Counted from the first letter of the stretch, positions 16,556 to 24,934 are shown. The stretch is DNA of 36,996 nt from Butyrivibrio sp. (GCA_017413105.1 JAFPVA010000007.1:1-36996); one strand, 5' to 3'. Program-made: numbers and translations. The notes: generated by a model from the sequence alone, not told the origin.

Positions 16556-18421
16556 ATGGCAAATTTTGACATTAAGGAAGAACTGAAAAAACTCCCTAAT
16601 AAGCCAGGAGTCTATATCATGCATGATGAGGCGGATACTATCATGTATGTGGGAAAGGCCGTAAACCTTCACAATCGTGTAAGGTCTTATTTTCGTGCAA
16701 ACATAGGTCGCGGACCCCAGATTGATCAGATGGTGAAGCAGATTGCCAGATTTGAATACATCGTGACGGATTCCGAGCTGGAGGCGCTGGTCCTTGAGAA
16801 TAACCTTATAAAGGAGCATTGTCCCCGCTACAACACGCTGTTAAAGGATGATAAGACTTATCCGTATATCAAGGTTACTGTATCTGAGGATTATCCGAGA
16901 GTTCTTTTCTCAAGGCTGATAAAAAAGGATAAGTCCAGATATTTTGGCCCATTTACCAGTGCAGCTGCGGTTAAGGATACTATAGATCTTATCAATAAGA
17001 TTTATGGACTCAGGACCTGTAACAGGGTATTGCCCAGAGATATAGGGCTGGACAGGCCGTGCCTGAATTACCATATGAAGCAGTGCAGCGGACCCTGCAC
17101 AGGAAATGTGTCAAAAGAGCAGTATAGGGAAAGCGTGGATAAGGCGCTGGATTTTCTTAATGGCAATTATGGAACGATCATAAAAGAGCTTGAGAGCAAG
17201 ATGGAGAATGCTGCTGAGGAACTGGATTTTGAGGGCGCTGCCAAGTACAGGGATCTTTTGTCCAGTGTAAAGGTTGTGGCTCAGAAGCAGAAGATGACGG
17301 ATGCTTCTCTGGAGGATAAAGATATTGTGGCGATAGCATCTGATGATAAGGATGCTGTTGTTCAGGTGTTCTTTGTTAGAGATGGAAGGATGATCGGAAG
17401 AGAACACTTCTATATGACCCATGTGTCGGAAAATCCTCAGGCGGAGATCCTTTTAAACTTTGTAAAGCAGTTCTATGCGGGAACTCCGTTTATTCCCCGT
17501 GAGCTTATGCTCCCCGAGGCTATTGAGGATATGGAGATCATTGAGCAGTGGCTGACCCAGAGAAAGGGCAGCAGGGTCTATATTACTGTTCCTGAGAGAG
17601 GACAGAAGGAAAAGCTGATGGAGCTTGCGGCTCAGAATGCTGAACTGGTCCTTAGCAAGGATAAAGAGCGTATAAAGAGGGAAGAGGGCCGAACAATCGG
17701 CGCTGTTAAGGAAATTGAAAATCTTCTTGGGCTCAAGGGCCTTAACAGAATGGAGGCCTATGATATATCCAACATCAGCGGATTTGCCAATGTTGGTTCT
17801 ATGGTTGTATATGAAAAGGGAAAGCCAAAAAAGAGCGATTACAGAAAGTTCAGGATAAAGTCTGTAGCCGGTCCGGATGACTATGCCTGCATGCATGAGG
17901 TCCTCACCAGAAGGCTTTTACATGGCATAGAGGAAAGACATGATCTGGAAGTCAGGGATATTGATGCTCAGTACGGAAGCTTTACCAAATTCCCGGACCT
18001 TATCCTTATGGATGGTGGAAGAGGACAGGTAAATATCTGCCTTCAGGTACTGGAGGAGCTAGGTATTACCATTCCTGTCTGTGGTATGGTAAAGGATGAT
18101 AATCACAGGACCAGAGGGCTTTATTATAACAATGTGGAACTGCCAATAGATACCAGATCCGAGGGGTTTAAGCTTATTACGAGGATTCAGGATGAGGCTC
18201 ACCGCTTTGCCATTGAATATCACAGATCTCTTAGAAGCAAGGCTCAGGTAAAGAGCTCTTTGGATGACATTCCGGGAATTGGACCTTCCAGAAGAAAAGC
18301 TCTTATGAAGCATTTCAAATCTATTGAGGATATCAGAAACGCAGAGATTGAGGAGCTTTCAGTAATTCCGGAGATTCCGGAAAATGTTGCAAAGCAGATC
18401 TATGAGTTTTTTCATATGTAA
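16556..18421 (+). CDS. uvrC: UvrABC excinuclease subunit C
   Basis: A 621-residue nucleotide-excision repair nuclease that cuts both sides of a lesion. The N-terminal GIY-YIG domain has KPGVYIM and MYVGKA. A UVR motif ([14 protein letters not shown]) lies near residue 225. The RNase H-like 5'-nuclease domain begins [11 protein letters not shown] and contains [10 protein letters not shown]. The C-terminal helix-hairpin-helix pair has [18 protein letters not shown]. The ATG at 16556 is chosen over an in-frame TTG at 16553 because it has the better distance from AAGGTAG at 16545-16551. The gene is intact and full length. Confidence 0.96.
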   Translation: MANFDIKEELKKLPNKPGVYIMHDEADTIMYVGKAVNLHNRVRSYFRANIGRGPQIDQMVKQIARFEYIVTDSELEALVLENNLIKEHCPRYNTLLKDDKTYPYIKVTVSEDYPRVLFSRLIKKDKSRYFGPFTSAAAVKDTIDLINKIYGLRTCNRVLPRDIGLDRPCLNYHMKQCSGPCTGNVSKEQYRESVDKALDFLNGNYGTIIKELESKMENAAEELDFEGAAKYRDLLSSVKVVAQKQKMTDASLEDKDIVAIASDDKDAVVQVFFVRDGRMIGREHFYMTHVSENPQAEILLNFVKQFYAGTPFIPRELMLPEAIEDMEIIEQWLTQRKGSRVYITVPERGQKEKLMELAAQNAELVLSKDKERIKREEGRTIGAVKEIENLLGLKGLNRMEAYDISNISGFANVGSMVVYEKGKPKKSDYRKFRIKSVAGPDDYACMHEVLTRRLLHGIEERHDLEVRDIDAQYGSFTKFPDLILMDGGRGQVNICLQVLEELGITIPVCGMVKDDNHRTRGLYYNNVELPIDTRSEGFKLITRIQDEAHRFAIEYHRSLRSKAQVKSSLDDIPGIGPSRRKALMKHFKSIEDIRNAEIEELSVIPEIPENVAKQIYEFFHM

Positions 18422-18434
18422 ATAAAAAATAGTG

Positions 18435-18463
18435 TTGACAAATACATTTTATTAGTGTATTAT
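18435..18463 (+). promoter_or_regulatory. Promoter of tRNA-Gly copy 1
   Basis: A perfect -35 TTGACA (18435-18440) and -10 TATTAT (18458-18463) with a 17-base spacer. A small TCGCGAAAGCGA hairpin lies between the start site and the tRNA. Confidence 0.8.
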
Positions 18464-18498
18464 CTATTTTGCTGTCGCGAAAGCGACTTTACATATAT

Positions 18499-18571
18499 GC
18501 GATAGTAGCTTAGTTGGTAAAGCGCCACCTTGCCAAGGTGGAGACCGCGGGTTCGAGCCCCGTCTATCGCT
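18499..18571 (+). tRNA. tRNA-Gly (GCC), copy 1
   Basis: A 73-base cloverleaf: acceptor GCGATAG/CTATCGC with U discriminator, anticodon arm CCACC TTGCCAA GGTGG giving anticodon GCC, and a T arm containing GTTCGAGCC. CCA is not encoded. An identical copy lies inverted at 30032-30104. The following CTTTTTTAT serves as terminator and is also shared by both copies. Confidence 0.97.
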
Positions 18572-18576
18572 CTTTT

Positions 18577-18924
18577 TTATTGTCTATTTTTCCATTCGGA
18601 AAAAGCTTTTTCCAATATTTCATCAACGTCAACGCCGATTTCATCAAGTCCCTCTGCCTTTACCAGACAGACCTCATTTATTCCATAAAAGCCCTGAGCA
18701 AGTGCCTTGACATAACCAAATCCGTATTCATCAGAAAAGATTGGGCCTCCGGCAGTTGTAACATAGGTAAGCCTTTTGGCTCTGCAAAGTCCTACCGGAA
18801 TCCCTTTGTCCGAGTACTTAAAGGTAACTCCTATGACATTTATCTGCTCGAAATATGCCTTTAGGATTGCGGGGAAGGACATGTCCCAGTAGGGCGCAGC
18901 AACCACACTGCTGTCACTGATTAT
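18577..18924 (-). pseudogene. C-terminal fragment of FMN-dependent NADH-azoreductase
   Basis: About 110 residues match the C-terminal half of AzoR-type flavodoxin-fold quinone/azo reductases: VAAPYWDMSFPAILKAYFEQ, VGVTFKY-like INVIGVTFKYSDKG, and VTTAGGPI. The family is normally about 200 residues. The N-terminal half, with the phosphate-binding loop, is absent. Upstream in frame, the similarity stops near 18924, where the stop codon of the neighbouring gene lies, and a TAG follows at 18943-18945. The frame can start only at a GTG (18906) without a ribosome site. The 3' end is just 5 bases from tRNA-Gly. I read it as a remnant truncated by the event that brought in its neighbour. Confidence 0.75.
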
Positions 18925-19829
18925 CAGAACAGATCCAGCATGCTATCTAGATAGATTTCTTCCCTCACCCTCAGGTGATATTCAGGCTTTGTCATATAAT
19001 AAAGCAAAAACTCGAGTATTACAGCGCTTCCCAGGCTGCGGCCCTCAATCTTGAATTCCGTAAAACCTGATGGCAGGAAGATATTTCGTATGTCATCTAT
19101 TCCAATAAATCCAGGATTCTCCATGGCATCCGAAAATCTATAGCCTCTTTTTGACATCGGCGAAACACATATGTGGTCCTCGCAGTCCTGACCAAGACTC
19201 TTTCTACTCACATTTTTGTAACAATTTTTTCTGTCATAACAGCCAAAATCGCAACACTCATTACATAAGAACTCTATTTTTTTCTTCTGCTCATCGGTAA
19301 GTGCCCTTAACCTATCAAGTTTCTTGTTAAGCCTGAAATCAGGGACCACATAGCAAAATTCATCGCGGTCAAGTTCGTTTATAAGCTTCTCAAAATCTGT
19401 CAGAACTTTTGTTGTGGAGGAAATAAAATAAAAACCGGGATATTCTCTTTTTATGTAATCAAGCAGAATATCTGAATGTATTATTATCCCGCTCCGGACA
19501 TCTCCCAAGTGCTCAAACATAGCACAAAGTCGATTACACTTTTTATCACTAAGATGCTTTTCCTCTATAAGTGAATTACTGAAGGTGAGCCGTGCAGAAA
19601 TACCATATTGCTGCATTAGCCTTATAACCTTCTTCGGGTCCTCATCGCCAAAGCCAACCCGACCTCCGCCCCAGATACAATCCGAAGGTGCTCCGTAGAT
19701 GGAGCCAATGTCGCACCAGTCATAAAAATATTCTCTGTGTTCCACAAAAAGAGGAAGAAAAACCTTATATAAGTCGTAGAATTCAAACAGCCCCGGCAGG
19801 TGATACCGAGCTTTTCTCTGGTCCTTCAT
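18924..19829 (-). CDS. U32-peptidase-like TIM-barrel protein with cysteine cluster
   Basis: A 301-residue soluble protein without a confident named family. Features resembling peptidase U32/UbiU-type proteins are an early barrel strand with Gly-rich IWGGGRVGFGDED, a cysteine cluster between about residues 200 and 235 (CNECCDFGCYDRKNCY, then CEDHIC), and the segment FTEFKIEGRSLGS near the C-terminus, where U32 proteins carry a KIEGR motif. U32-related proteins bind a 4Fe-4S cluster and act in oxygen-independent hydroxylation or RNA modification. Any such role here is inference. It abuts the azoreductase fragment, and its ATG follows GAGGAATTTAT. It seems to be an accessory gene. Confidence 0.5.
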   Translation of the reverse strand: MKDQRKARYHLPGLFEFYDLYKVFLPLFVEHREYFYDWCDIGSIYGAPSDCIWGGGRVGFGDEDPKKVIRLMQQYGISARLTFSNSLIEEKHLSDKKCNRLCAMFEHLGDVRSGIIIHSDILLDYIKREYPGFYFISSTTKVLTDFEKLINELDRDEFCYVVPDFRLNKKLDRLRALTDEQKKKIEFLCNECCDFGCYDRKNCYKNVSRKSLGQDCEDHICVSPMSKRGYRFSDAMENPGFIGIDDIRNIFLPSGFTEFKIEGRSLGSAVILEFLLYYMTKPEYHLRVREEIYLDSMLDLF

Positions 19830-19838
19830 ATAAATTCC

Positions 19839-19949
19839 TCACATCTTAATACTATTATCACCAACACGCTTACATAATTGGATAAACTGATCATCATCAC
19901 CAAAGAAAGCTTTCATTTCGTCAAGCCGATATGAGAGCATTGAATACAT
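19839..19949 (-). CDS. Possible 36-residue ORF, unknown
   Basis: A leftward ORF encoding MYSMLSYRLDEMKAFFGDDD and 16 further residues. It stops 9 bases before the ATG of the U32-like gene. Composition looks protein-like and helical, but there is no good ribosome site and no recognised family. The reading frame is closed upstream by TGA. It may be a small cotranslated gene or the tail of a deleted one. Confidence 0.25.
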   Translation of the reverse strand: MYSMLSYRLDEMKAFFGDDDQFIQLCKRVGDNSIKM

Positions 19950-19998
19950 ATCGTTATACGAGAAGGATAATTCTCATTATCTGATATGTGAACATGAA

Positions 19999-20859
19999 TT
20001 ATGAACAGGTTTTTTTCCGTGACATCATGAACTCTCGTACATTGTGTGATTCCTCAAGATCTAACGAAAAGCCAAGTTTCTCAGAGACAAAAACAGAAAG
20101 CTCCTCAAAAAAGTCATACATCAAAAAGAGCTTCTCCCACATATCCTCGTAGCTTCCGCTTGGGAAAATACCCTCAAATCGAGTCATCTCATCGTGTGTA
20201 AGATAGTTTTTTAAATACTTGCTGCATGCACCGGTGGTAACCTGAAAATCATTGTCTATTCCAATTTTCCAGTTGATCATTTTGATGAACATATCCATCA
20301 TATACTGTTCCATCATACGTCGCGCATAATAGAATTCATGCCTGCACAGGCCCTTTGTGACGTAATTACTGATCCAGCGGAATTCATTGACTGTACCAAA
20401 GAATTCAAATTCACTGGGCTTTTTAATGTAAAAGCACTCTTTCGAAGTTATCTCAACAAGCTGTGGAAAGTTATCTTTATTGACAAGCACTGTTCTGGGC
20501 TCATTAAAATCTTTTTGTTTCTCTATTTCGCTCACATCAATAAATGTAAGGTCAATCCGATTGCCATCTTTGTATTGTGTAAGGAAAGCATACCGCGACC
20601 TGCCATTATAATCGTATGGCTCATTATAGTAGTCATCCGGAGTCTGCATAATAAGAATCTCACCAAACCGTTTCATATAGTTGTGGTCTTTTGTAAACTC
20701 CCTGATGTCTGAAACAAAGAATGTAATATCAAAATCGGAAAATTCGTCATGCACTGCGCCCTTGGTAACATTTGACACTTCCATTGTTGCAGCACGAATA
20801 CGATCATCCTCAGTCACAGTATTCAGAATAAGATCATACATCTCGTCGTAAGTCTTCAT
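19999..20859 (-). CDS. ANT(6)/AadK-like nucleotidyltransferase, altered GS motif
   Basis: A 286-residue protein of the streptomycin 6-adenylyltransferase (AadK/AadE) family by length and motif order: DRIRAATMEVSN, EFSDFDITFFVSDI with metal-binding D42 and D44, ILIMQTPDD and GNRIDLTFIDV. In AadK-type enzymes the first motif reads EGSR; here it is EVSN, so the nucleotide-binding glycine and the arginine are replaced. The metal aspartates remain. Activity against streptomycin is therefore doubtful, and the protein may have another substrate or be inactive. It sits in the tRNA-bounded accessory segment, leftward, divergent from the LysM-NadD gene. Confidence 0.75.
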   Translation of the reverse strand: MKTYDEMYDLILNTVTEDDRIRAATMEVSNVTKGAVHDEFSDFDITFFVSDIREFTKDHNYMKRFGEILIMQTPDDYYNEPYDYNGRSRYAFLTQYKDGNRIDLTFIDVSEIEKQKDFNEPRTVLVNKDNFPQLVEITSKECFYIKKPSEFEFFGTVNEFRWISNYVTKGLCRHEFYYARRMMEQYMMDMFIKMINWKIGIDNDFQVTTGACSKYLKNYLTHDEMTRFEGIFPSGSYEDMWEKLFLMYDFFEELSVFVSEKLGFSLDLEESHNVREFMMSRKKTCS

Positions 20860-21022
20860 ATCATTTTCCTTTATTTTTATATGGTTTTTCCGGACATTTA
20901 CCTCATTGTATCATTTATATATAAATGGAAAAAGAATATTGAAAAGACATTATCTGGAATTGGAAAACCGTTTATACAAATTTAACTAATCTTTTCTGAA
21001 CATGAATGATACAATCTACACA

Positions 21023-21047
21023 AGGGGAGCGTTGTCTCCCTTTTTTT
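21023..21047 (+). terminator. Hairpin plus T-run in the leader of the LysM-NadD gene
   Basis: GGGAG (21025-21029) pairs with CTCCC (21036-21040) around a 6-base loop, extendable by A-U and G-U pairs, followed by seven T. No plus-strand gene lies upstream, because the neighbour is divergent. The structure therefore looks like a leader attenuator or the end of an unannotated short RNA. A TACAAT box at 21009-21014 lies just before it. Confidence 0.6.
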
Positions 21048-21081
21048 GTTTGCAGCTTCGTTCCTATCAGAGAGGTGTCCT

Positions 21082-22032
21082 ATGAGAAATAAAGTTCAAG
21101 CCTTTTTAGCTACAATCTTAGCTCTTACAATGTTTTTTCTCACGACAATGTCCGTATGCGCATCCGATGTACAGCTTGTTAAGGAGACCACTACATATAC
21201 TGTAAGAAATGGAGATAATCTCAGCAAACTGGCAAAGATAAAGCTGGGTGACAGCAGTCGCTGGAAGGACATTTATGAATGGAACAAAGATGTAATTAAA
21301 GATGTAAATCTCATTTATCCCGGAACAAAGCTTGTATTTCAAGAGGCGATTCCTTTAAAGCGCATCGGTGTTCTGGGTGGAACATTTGACCCTATCCATA
21401 ATCAGCATGTGGCTGTTGCAGCAGCTGTTTACCGGGAACTGGCATGTGACGAGGTATGGCTTATGCCAAACGGTGTGCCTCCCCACAAGCAGGACCGGAA
21501 GATAGCCAGCGGGAAGGACAGAATAGCAATGATCGAATATGCCATAGCTGATTACCCATACATGAAAGTGTGCACTTATCAGGTGGATCAGGGGGGATTA
21601 TCCTATGTTGGTCAGGACTTTGAGCAGTTTAATAAAATGTATCCCAACACTGATTTTTACTTTGTTATCGGTGCGGACAATGCATACACCATTGATAAGT
21701 GGCTATACTTTGACCTTTTGATCCAGAATTGCAATATTGCAGTGGCGGGAAGGGAAGTACAAGGTCAGGAAAAAACTCTTGCTGAGCAGATTGCTTATCT
21801 GAACAGCACTTATGACCTGAATATCGTGAGTCTCCAGTTCCAGAGCGAGCCAGTTTCAAGTACTTTGGTAAGAGATAAGCTAAAAAATGGTGAAGATGTC
21901 TCGGAATACATTAACCAAAATGAGCTGAACTACATTAAGGCTAATGGGCTTTATGACACTGTTCCGGATAATGTCATACCTTTTCCTTCGGAACCTTCCG
22001 GTGCCAACGAAGCACTTCCCAATGCCGGGTGA
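21082..22032 (+). CDS. Secreted LysM-NadD fusion (nicotinate-nucleotide adenylyltransferase-like)
   Basis: A 316-residue chimera. Residues 1-27 are a Sec signal peptide (basic MRNK, a hydrophobic stretch, probable cleavage after VCA). Residues 38-86 form a LysM peptidoglycan-binding domain (YTVRNGDNLSKLAKIKLGD to YPGTKLVF). Residues 93-295 form an apparently complete NadD-type adenylyltransferase: VLGGTFDPIHNQH, PPHK (133-136), GADN (197-200) and the SSTLVR motif (259-264). The canonical HxGH is HNQH here, with Gln for Gly. The ATG at 21082 follows AGAGAGG; a longer TTG form would run through the T-run. NadD normally makes NaAD from NaMN and ATP in the cytoplasm, so an exported, wall-bound version has no standard role. 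Confidence 0.85.
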   Translation: MRNKVQAFLATILALTMFFLTTMSVCASDVQLVKETTTYTVRNGDNLSKLAKIKLGDSSRWKDIYEWNKDVIKDVNLIYPGTKLVFQEAIPLKRIGVLGGTFDPIHNQHVAVAAAVYRELACDEVWLMPNGVPPHKQDRKIASGKDRIAMIEYAIADYPYMKVCTYQVDQGGLSYVGQDFEQFNKMYPNTDFYFVIGADNAYTIDKWLYFDLLIQNCNIAVAGREVQGQEKTLAEQIAYLNSTYDLNIVSLQFQSEPVSSTLVRDKLKNGEDVSEYINQNELNYIKANGLYDTVPDNVIPFPSEPSGANEALPNAG

Positions 22033-22049
22033 TTGCTATTTTGTCCGAC

Positions 22050-23414
22050 TCAGTTTTTAGAAACTCTGGTAAACTTGCCGAGTCTGATGCGCCTTCTGGT
22101 TGATACAAGTCTCATCCAGGCTGTAGAGCCGCTAAGAACCCAGACGATTCCGCTGGATACCCATATGCCCATAGCGCCCATGCCCATGTACTGAGTAAGG
22201 AGAAGGGGAATTGTAAATCTTCCAACGACTTCAACAAGTCCGTTAAAGAGGGCAAAGAACGCATCGCCGACTCCGGTAAGAACACCGCGGACTACATATA
22301 TCATGCCAAGAGCAAGATAAAAGAGACTGGTTATCTTAAGACCGTTTGCACCAAGCAAGATAATCTCCGGGTCAGATACGAACATGGAGGTTATGGCGCC
22401 GCCGAAAAGCTGCATGGAGATAACCATGACAACTGTGATAAAGAGCATGATAATGAGGCCCTTTTTATAACCTTCATTTACACGATCCATCTTATTTGCA
22501 CCATAGTTCTGACCGCAAAATGTCGCAATGGATGCACTTAAGGTTGTATAGGGCTGATGGATAAGCTGCTCAATCCTGTTGGTAGAGGTGAAGGCAGCGA
22601 CCACAACGGTTCCGTAATTATTTACTATACGCTGAACTGCCATTGCAGAAATGGCAATAAGAGCGAATTGAAGAGACATTGGAACGCCAAGTCTGAATAC
22701 CTTGGAGGCTAGACTTGGGATGAATCTGATGTCTCTTTTTGTAAGTCTGAAAAATGGATTTATCTTGTAGGCATAGGCCATACAGGTCGAAGCAGCTATA
22801 AACTGAGAGATGATGGTGGCAATGGCTGCGCCTCTTATACCCCAAGAAAAGAAATATACGAACAAAATATCCAAAAACACATTTATTGCAGCGGACAGTA
22901 TAAGAAAGTACAGGGGAGTTTTGGAATCGCCAAGAGCCCTTAACATTGAAGTGATGTAATTGTACAGGGACACAAACAAAAGACCGATGCACATATACCT
23001 GATATATGATGCTGCATCCGCAAGTATAGATTCAGGAGTGTTTAGTAATCTGAGAAAACTTCCGGCAGAAATAAAGCCTATTATGCCAAAGATAATTGGA
23101 ACAAAAAGCATGATGATACCGGTGTTTACGATACTTTTTTTTACATATTCATCATCGTGAGCGCCGTAGTATTGGGAAACGATGATGCCGCCTCCGCTTC
23201 CTATACCATTGCAGAGCGCAAAGAAAAGAAAGGTTACCGAGGAGGTGGCTCCTACGGCAGCTAAGGCGTCAGGGCCAACAAAACGGCCTACGATCATGGA
23301 ATCAGCAAGGTTATAGATCTGCTGAAAGATATTACCAATAAGTGCAGGCAGGGCAAAAAGAACAATGTGCCTTACGGGATTACCTACTGTCATATCTGTT
23401 GAATTATTTTTCAT
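22050..23414 (-). CDS. MATE family multidrug/cation antiporter
   Basis: A 454-residue integral membrane protein of the MATE family with about 12 transmembrane helices. Signature segments are PVRHIVLFALPALIGNIFQQIYNLADSMIVGRFVG at the N-terminus (helix 1 region), GIGSGGGIIVSQYYGA and IGLLFVSLYNYITSMLRALGDSKTPL. The two halves repeat the same fold (second-half FCGQNYGANKMDRVNEGY). It probably exports organic cations or drugs by Na+ or H+ exchange. It is convergent with the LysM-NadD gene (17 bases between stops) and divergent from the Fe-ADH. Confidence 0.93.
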   Translation of the reverse strand: MKNNSTDMTVGNPVRHIVLFALPALIGNIFQQIYNLADSMIVGRFVGPDALAAVGATSSVTFLFFALCNGIGSGGGIIVSQYYGAHDDEYVKKSIVNTGIIMLFVPIIFGIIGFISAGSFLRLLNTPESILADAASYIRYMCIGLLFVSLYNYITSMLRALGDSKTPLYFLILSAAINVFLDILFVYFFSWGIRGAAIATIISQFIAASTCMAYAYKINPFFRLTKRDIRFIPSLASKVFRLGVPMSLQFALIAISAMAVQRIVNNYGTVVVAAFTSTNRIEQLIHQPYTTLSASIATFCGQNYGANKMDRVNEGYKKGLIIMLFITVVMVISMQLFGGAITSMFVSDPEIILLGANGLKITSLFYLALGMIYVVRGVLTGVGDAFFALFNGLVEVVGRFTIPLLLTQYMGMGAMGIWVSSGIVWVLSGSTAWMRLVSTRRRIRLGKFTRVSKN

Positions 23415-23454
23415 ATATTTTTAACTCCATTTTGATCATTATTATTCCATATTA

Positions 23455-23466
23455 AGTATCGATACT
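23455..23466. promoter_or_regulatory. 12-bp palindrome upstream of the MATE gene
   Basis: AGTATCGATACT is a perfect palindrome about 45 bases before the MATE ATG. On the leftward strand it overlaps a TATAGT -10-like hexamer, a placement typical for a repressor operator. No regulator gene is adjacent. Confidence 0.4.
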
Positions 23467-23512
23467 ATAATCCTGTTTTTGAATTGCATCTTCTTATGTT
23501 TCGACATTTAGT

Positions 23513-23560
23513 TTCTCATTTTTTGTTTAAGACAGAAATAATGCAAACAAAAAATGAGAA
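23513..23560. promoter_or_regulatory. 16-bp inverted repeat in the MATE/Fe-ADH divergent spacer
   Basis: TTCTCATTTTTTGTTT (23513-23528) and its exact reverse complement (23545-23560) flank a 16-base spacer. The 242-base gap separates divergently transcribed genes. An operator, a shared hairpin or an antisense RNA terminator are all possible. Confidence 0.6.
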
Positions 23561-23656
23561 TACTCATATCATAGTATAAGAAGCCGGTAGGATGATAAAC
23601 TGCTAAAATTCGTTTCAGAAATATGCATACCGGATGTGTGAAAGGAGAGTTACAAC

Positions 23657-24835
23657 ATGTTTGATTTTAAATACTTTACCCCTACTAAGGTTATCTTTGG
23701 GAAAAATACAGAGAGCATGGTCGCTGAACTGATCAAAGAATTTGGCGGAACAAAGATCCTTATCCATTACGGCGGAGGAAGTGTAGTTCGCTCAGGCCTT
23801 TTAAAGCGTGTAACAGATACTCTGGAAGAGGCCGGAATCAGTTATGTGACACTGGGAGGCGCTGTGCCTAATCCGCACCTTAGCCTTGTATATGAAGGCA
23901 TTGAACTTTGTAAAAAGGAGAAGGTGGATTTCCTTTTGGCTGTTGGCGGTGGCAGTGCTATAGATTCAGCTAAGGCTATCGGATATGGCCTTGCCAATGA
24001 AGGCGATGTATGGGATTTTTATGACTATAAGAGAACAGCAACGGAAAGTATTCCTCTTGGTGTAATCCTTACAATTGCAGCAACGGGAAGCGAAATGAGT
24101 GATTCTTCTGTTATTACTAAGGAAGAGGGGCTTGTAAAGAGAGGGTACAACAGCGATTTAAGCCGTCCTAAATTTGCAATATTAAATCCCGAGCTTACCA
24201 TGACTCTTCCTGATTATCAGACAGCCTGTGGATGTACCGATATTATGATGCATACCATGGAGAGATACTTCACAAATGGCGGAAATATGGAAATAACAGA
24301 TTCCCTGGCAGAAGGTTTGCTCCGTACCGTAAAGAAGAATGCACTTATACTTAAGGATGATCCTAAGAACTATGATGCCCGCGCAGAGGTGATGTGGGCA
24401 GGAAGTCTTTCACATAATGGTCTCACAGGCTGTGGAAATGATGGCGGGGACTGGATGACCCATAAGCTTGAACATGAACTGGGTGGTCTCTACGATGTGG
24501 CTCATGGTGCAGGTCTGGCAGCCATCTGGGGCAGCTGGGCAAGATATGTGTACAAGAACTGTCTTCCAAGATTTAAGAAGTTCGCGCTGAACGTCATGGA
24601 AGTTGAGGACAGAGGAACCGATGAAGAGATAGCCCTCTGTGGAATCGAGGCTATGGAAGACTTCTTTAGAAGTATCAACATGCCTACCAATCTTAAAGAG
24701 CTTGGAGTAAAGCCTACAGAGGAAGAACTTGCACTTATGGCAAAGAAGTGTGCAATAGGCGTTGGCGGAGCGAAGGGTTCGGCCAGAGTGCTCAATGAAG
24801 AGGCAATGCTTGCAATCTATCGCGCAAGTATGTAA
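23657..24835 (+). CDS. Iron-containing alcohol dehydrogenase (butanol dehydrogenase type)
   Basis: A 392-residue group III dehydrogenase of the BDH/YqhD class that reduces aldehydes to alcohols with NAD(P)H. The nucleotide-binding VGGGSAIDSAKAIGYG has GGGS at 97-100. Iron ligands are D195 and H199 (CTDIMMHTMERYF), H269 and H283 (THKLEHELGG, VAHGAGLAAI). Full length. The GAAAGGAGAG ribosome site precedes the ATG. It could serve fermentative redox balance or aldehyde detoxification. Coenzyme preference cannot be read safely. A long palindrome follows at 24901-24934. Confidence 0.95.
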   Translation: MFDFKYFTPTKVIFGKNTESMVAELIKEFGGTKILIHYGGGSVVRSGLLKRVTDTLEEAGISYVTLGGAVPNPHLSLVYEGIELCKKEKVDFLLAVGGGSAIDSAKAIGYGLANEGDVWDFYDYKRTATESIPLGVILTIAATGSEMSDSSVITKEEGLVKRGYNSDLSRPKFAILNPELTMTLPDYQTACGCTDIMMHTMERYFTNGGNMEITDSLAEGLLRTVKKNALILKDDPKNYDARAEVMWAGSLSHNGLTGCGNDGGDWMTHKLEHELGGLYDVAHGAGLAAIWGSWARYVYKNCLPRFKKFALNVMEVEDRGTDEEIALCGIEAMEDFFRSINMPTNLKELGVKPTEEELALMAKKCAIGVGGAKGSARVLNEEAMLAIYRASM

Positions 24836-24900
24836 CGTGCCCTTCATTTCCGGTTTTGAGAAAGGAGATTTTGGATAAGTAAATAAATCTATGTATGTAA

Positions 24901-24934
24901 CACGCCGAAAGAAATAATTATTTCTTCCGGCGTG
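24901..24934. terminator. 34-bp near-perfect palindrome after the Fe-ADH
   Basis: Arms CACGCCGAAAGAAATAA and TTATTTCTTCCGGCGTG pair at 16 of 17 positions. As RNA it would be a long stem with a G/C-rich base, but only a weak T-rich stretch (ACTTGTATTTT) follows. It may be the ADH terminator or a boundary for the exporter genes. Confidence 0.55.

Noticed and set aside
18514-18864. 116-codon plus-strand frame running through the tRNA
   Set aside because: It begins inside tRNA-Gly and is antisense to the azoreductase fragment; it is a shadow frame.
21046-21081. TTG start of the LysM-NadD gene 12 codons upstream
   Set aside because: It lies in the T-run of the hairpin and lacks a ribosome site. 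The ATG at 21082 begins a standard signal peptide.
21082-21170. Lipoprotein signal (Cys in MSVCAS)
   Set aside because: The residue before Cys is Val, which does not fit a lipobox; signal peptidase I cleavage after VCA is more likely.
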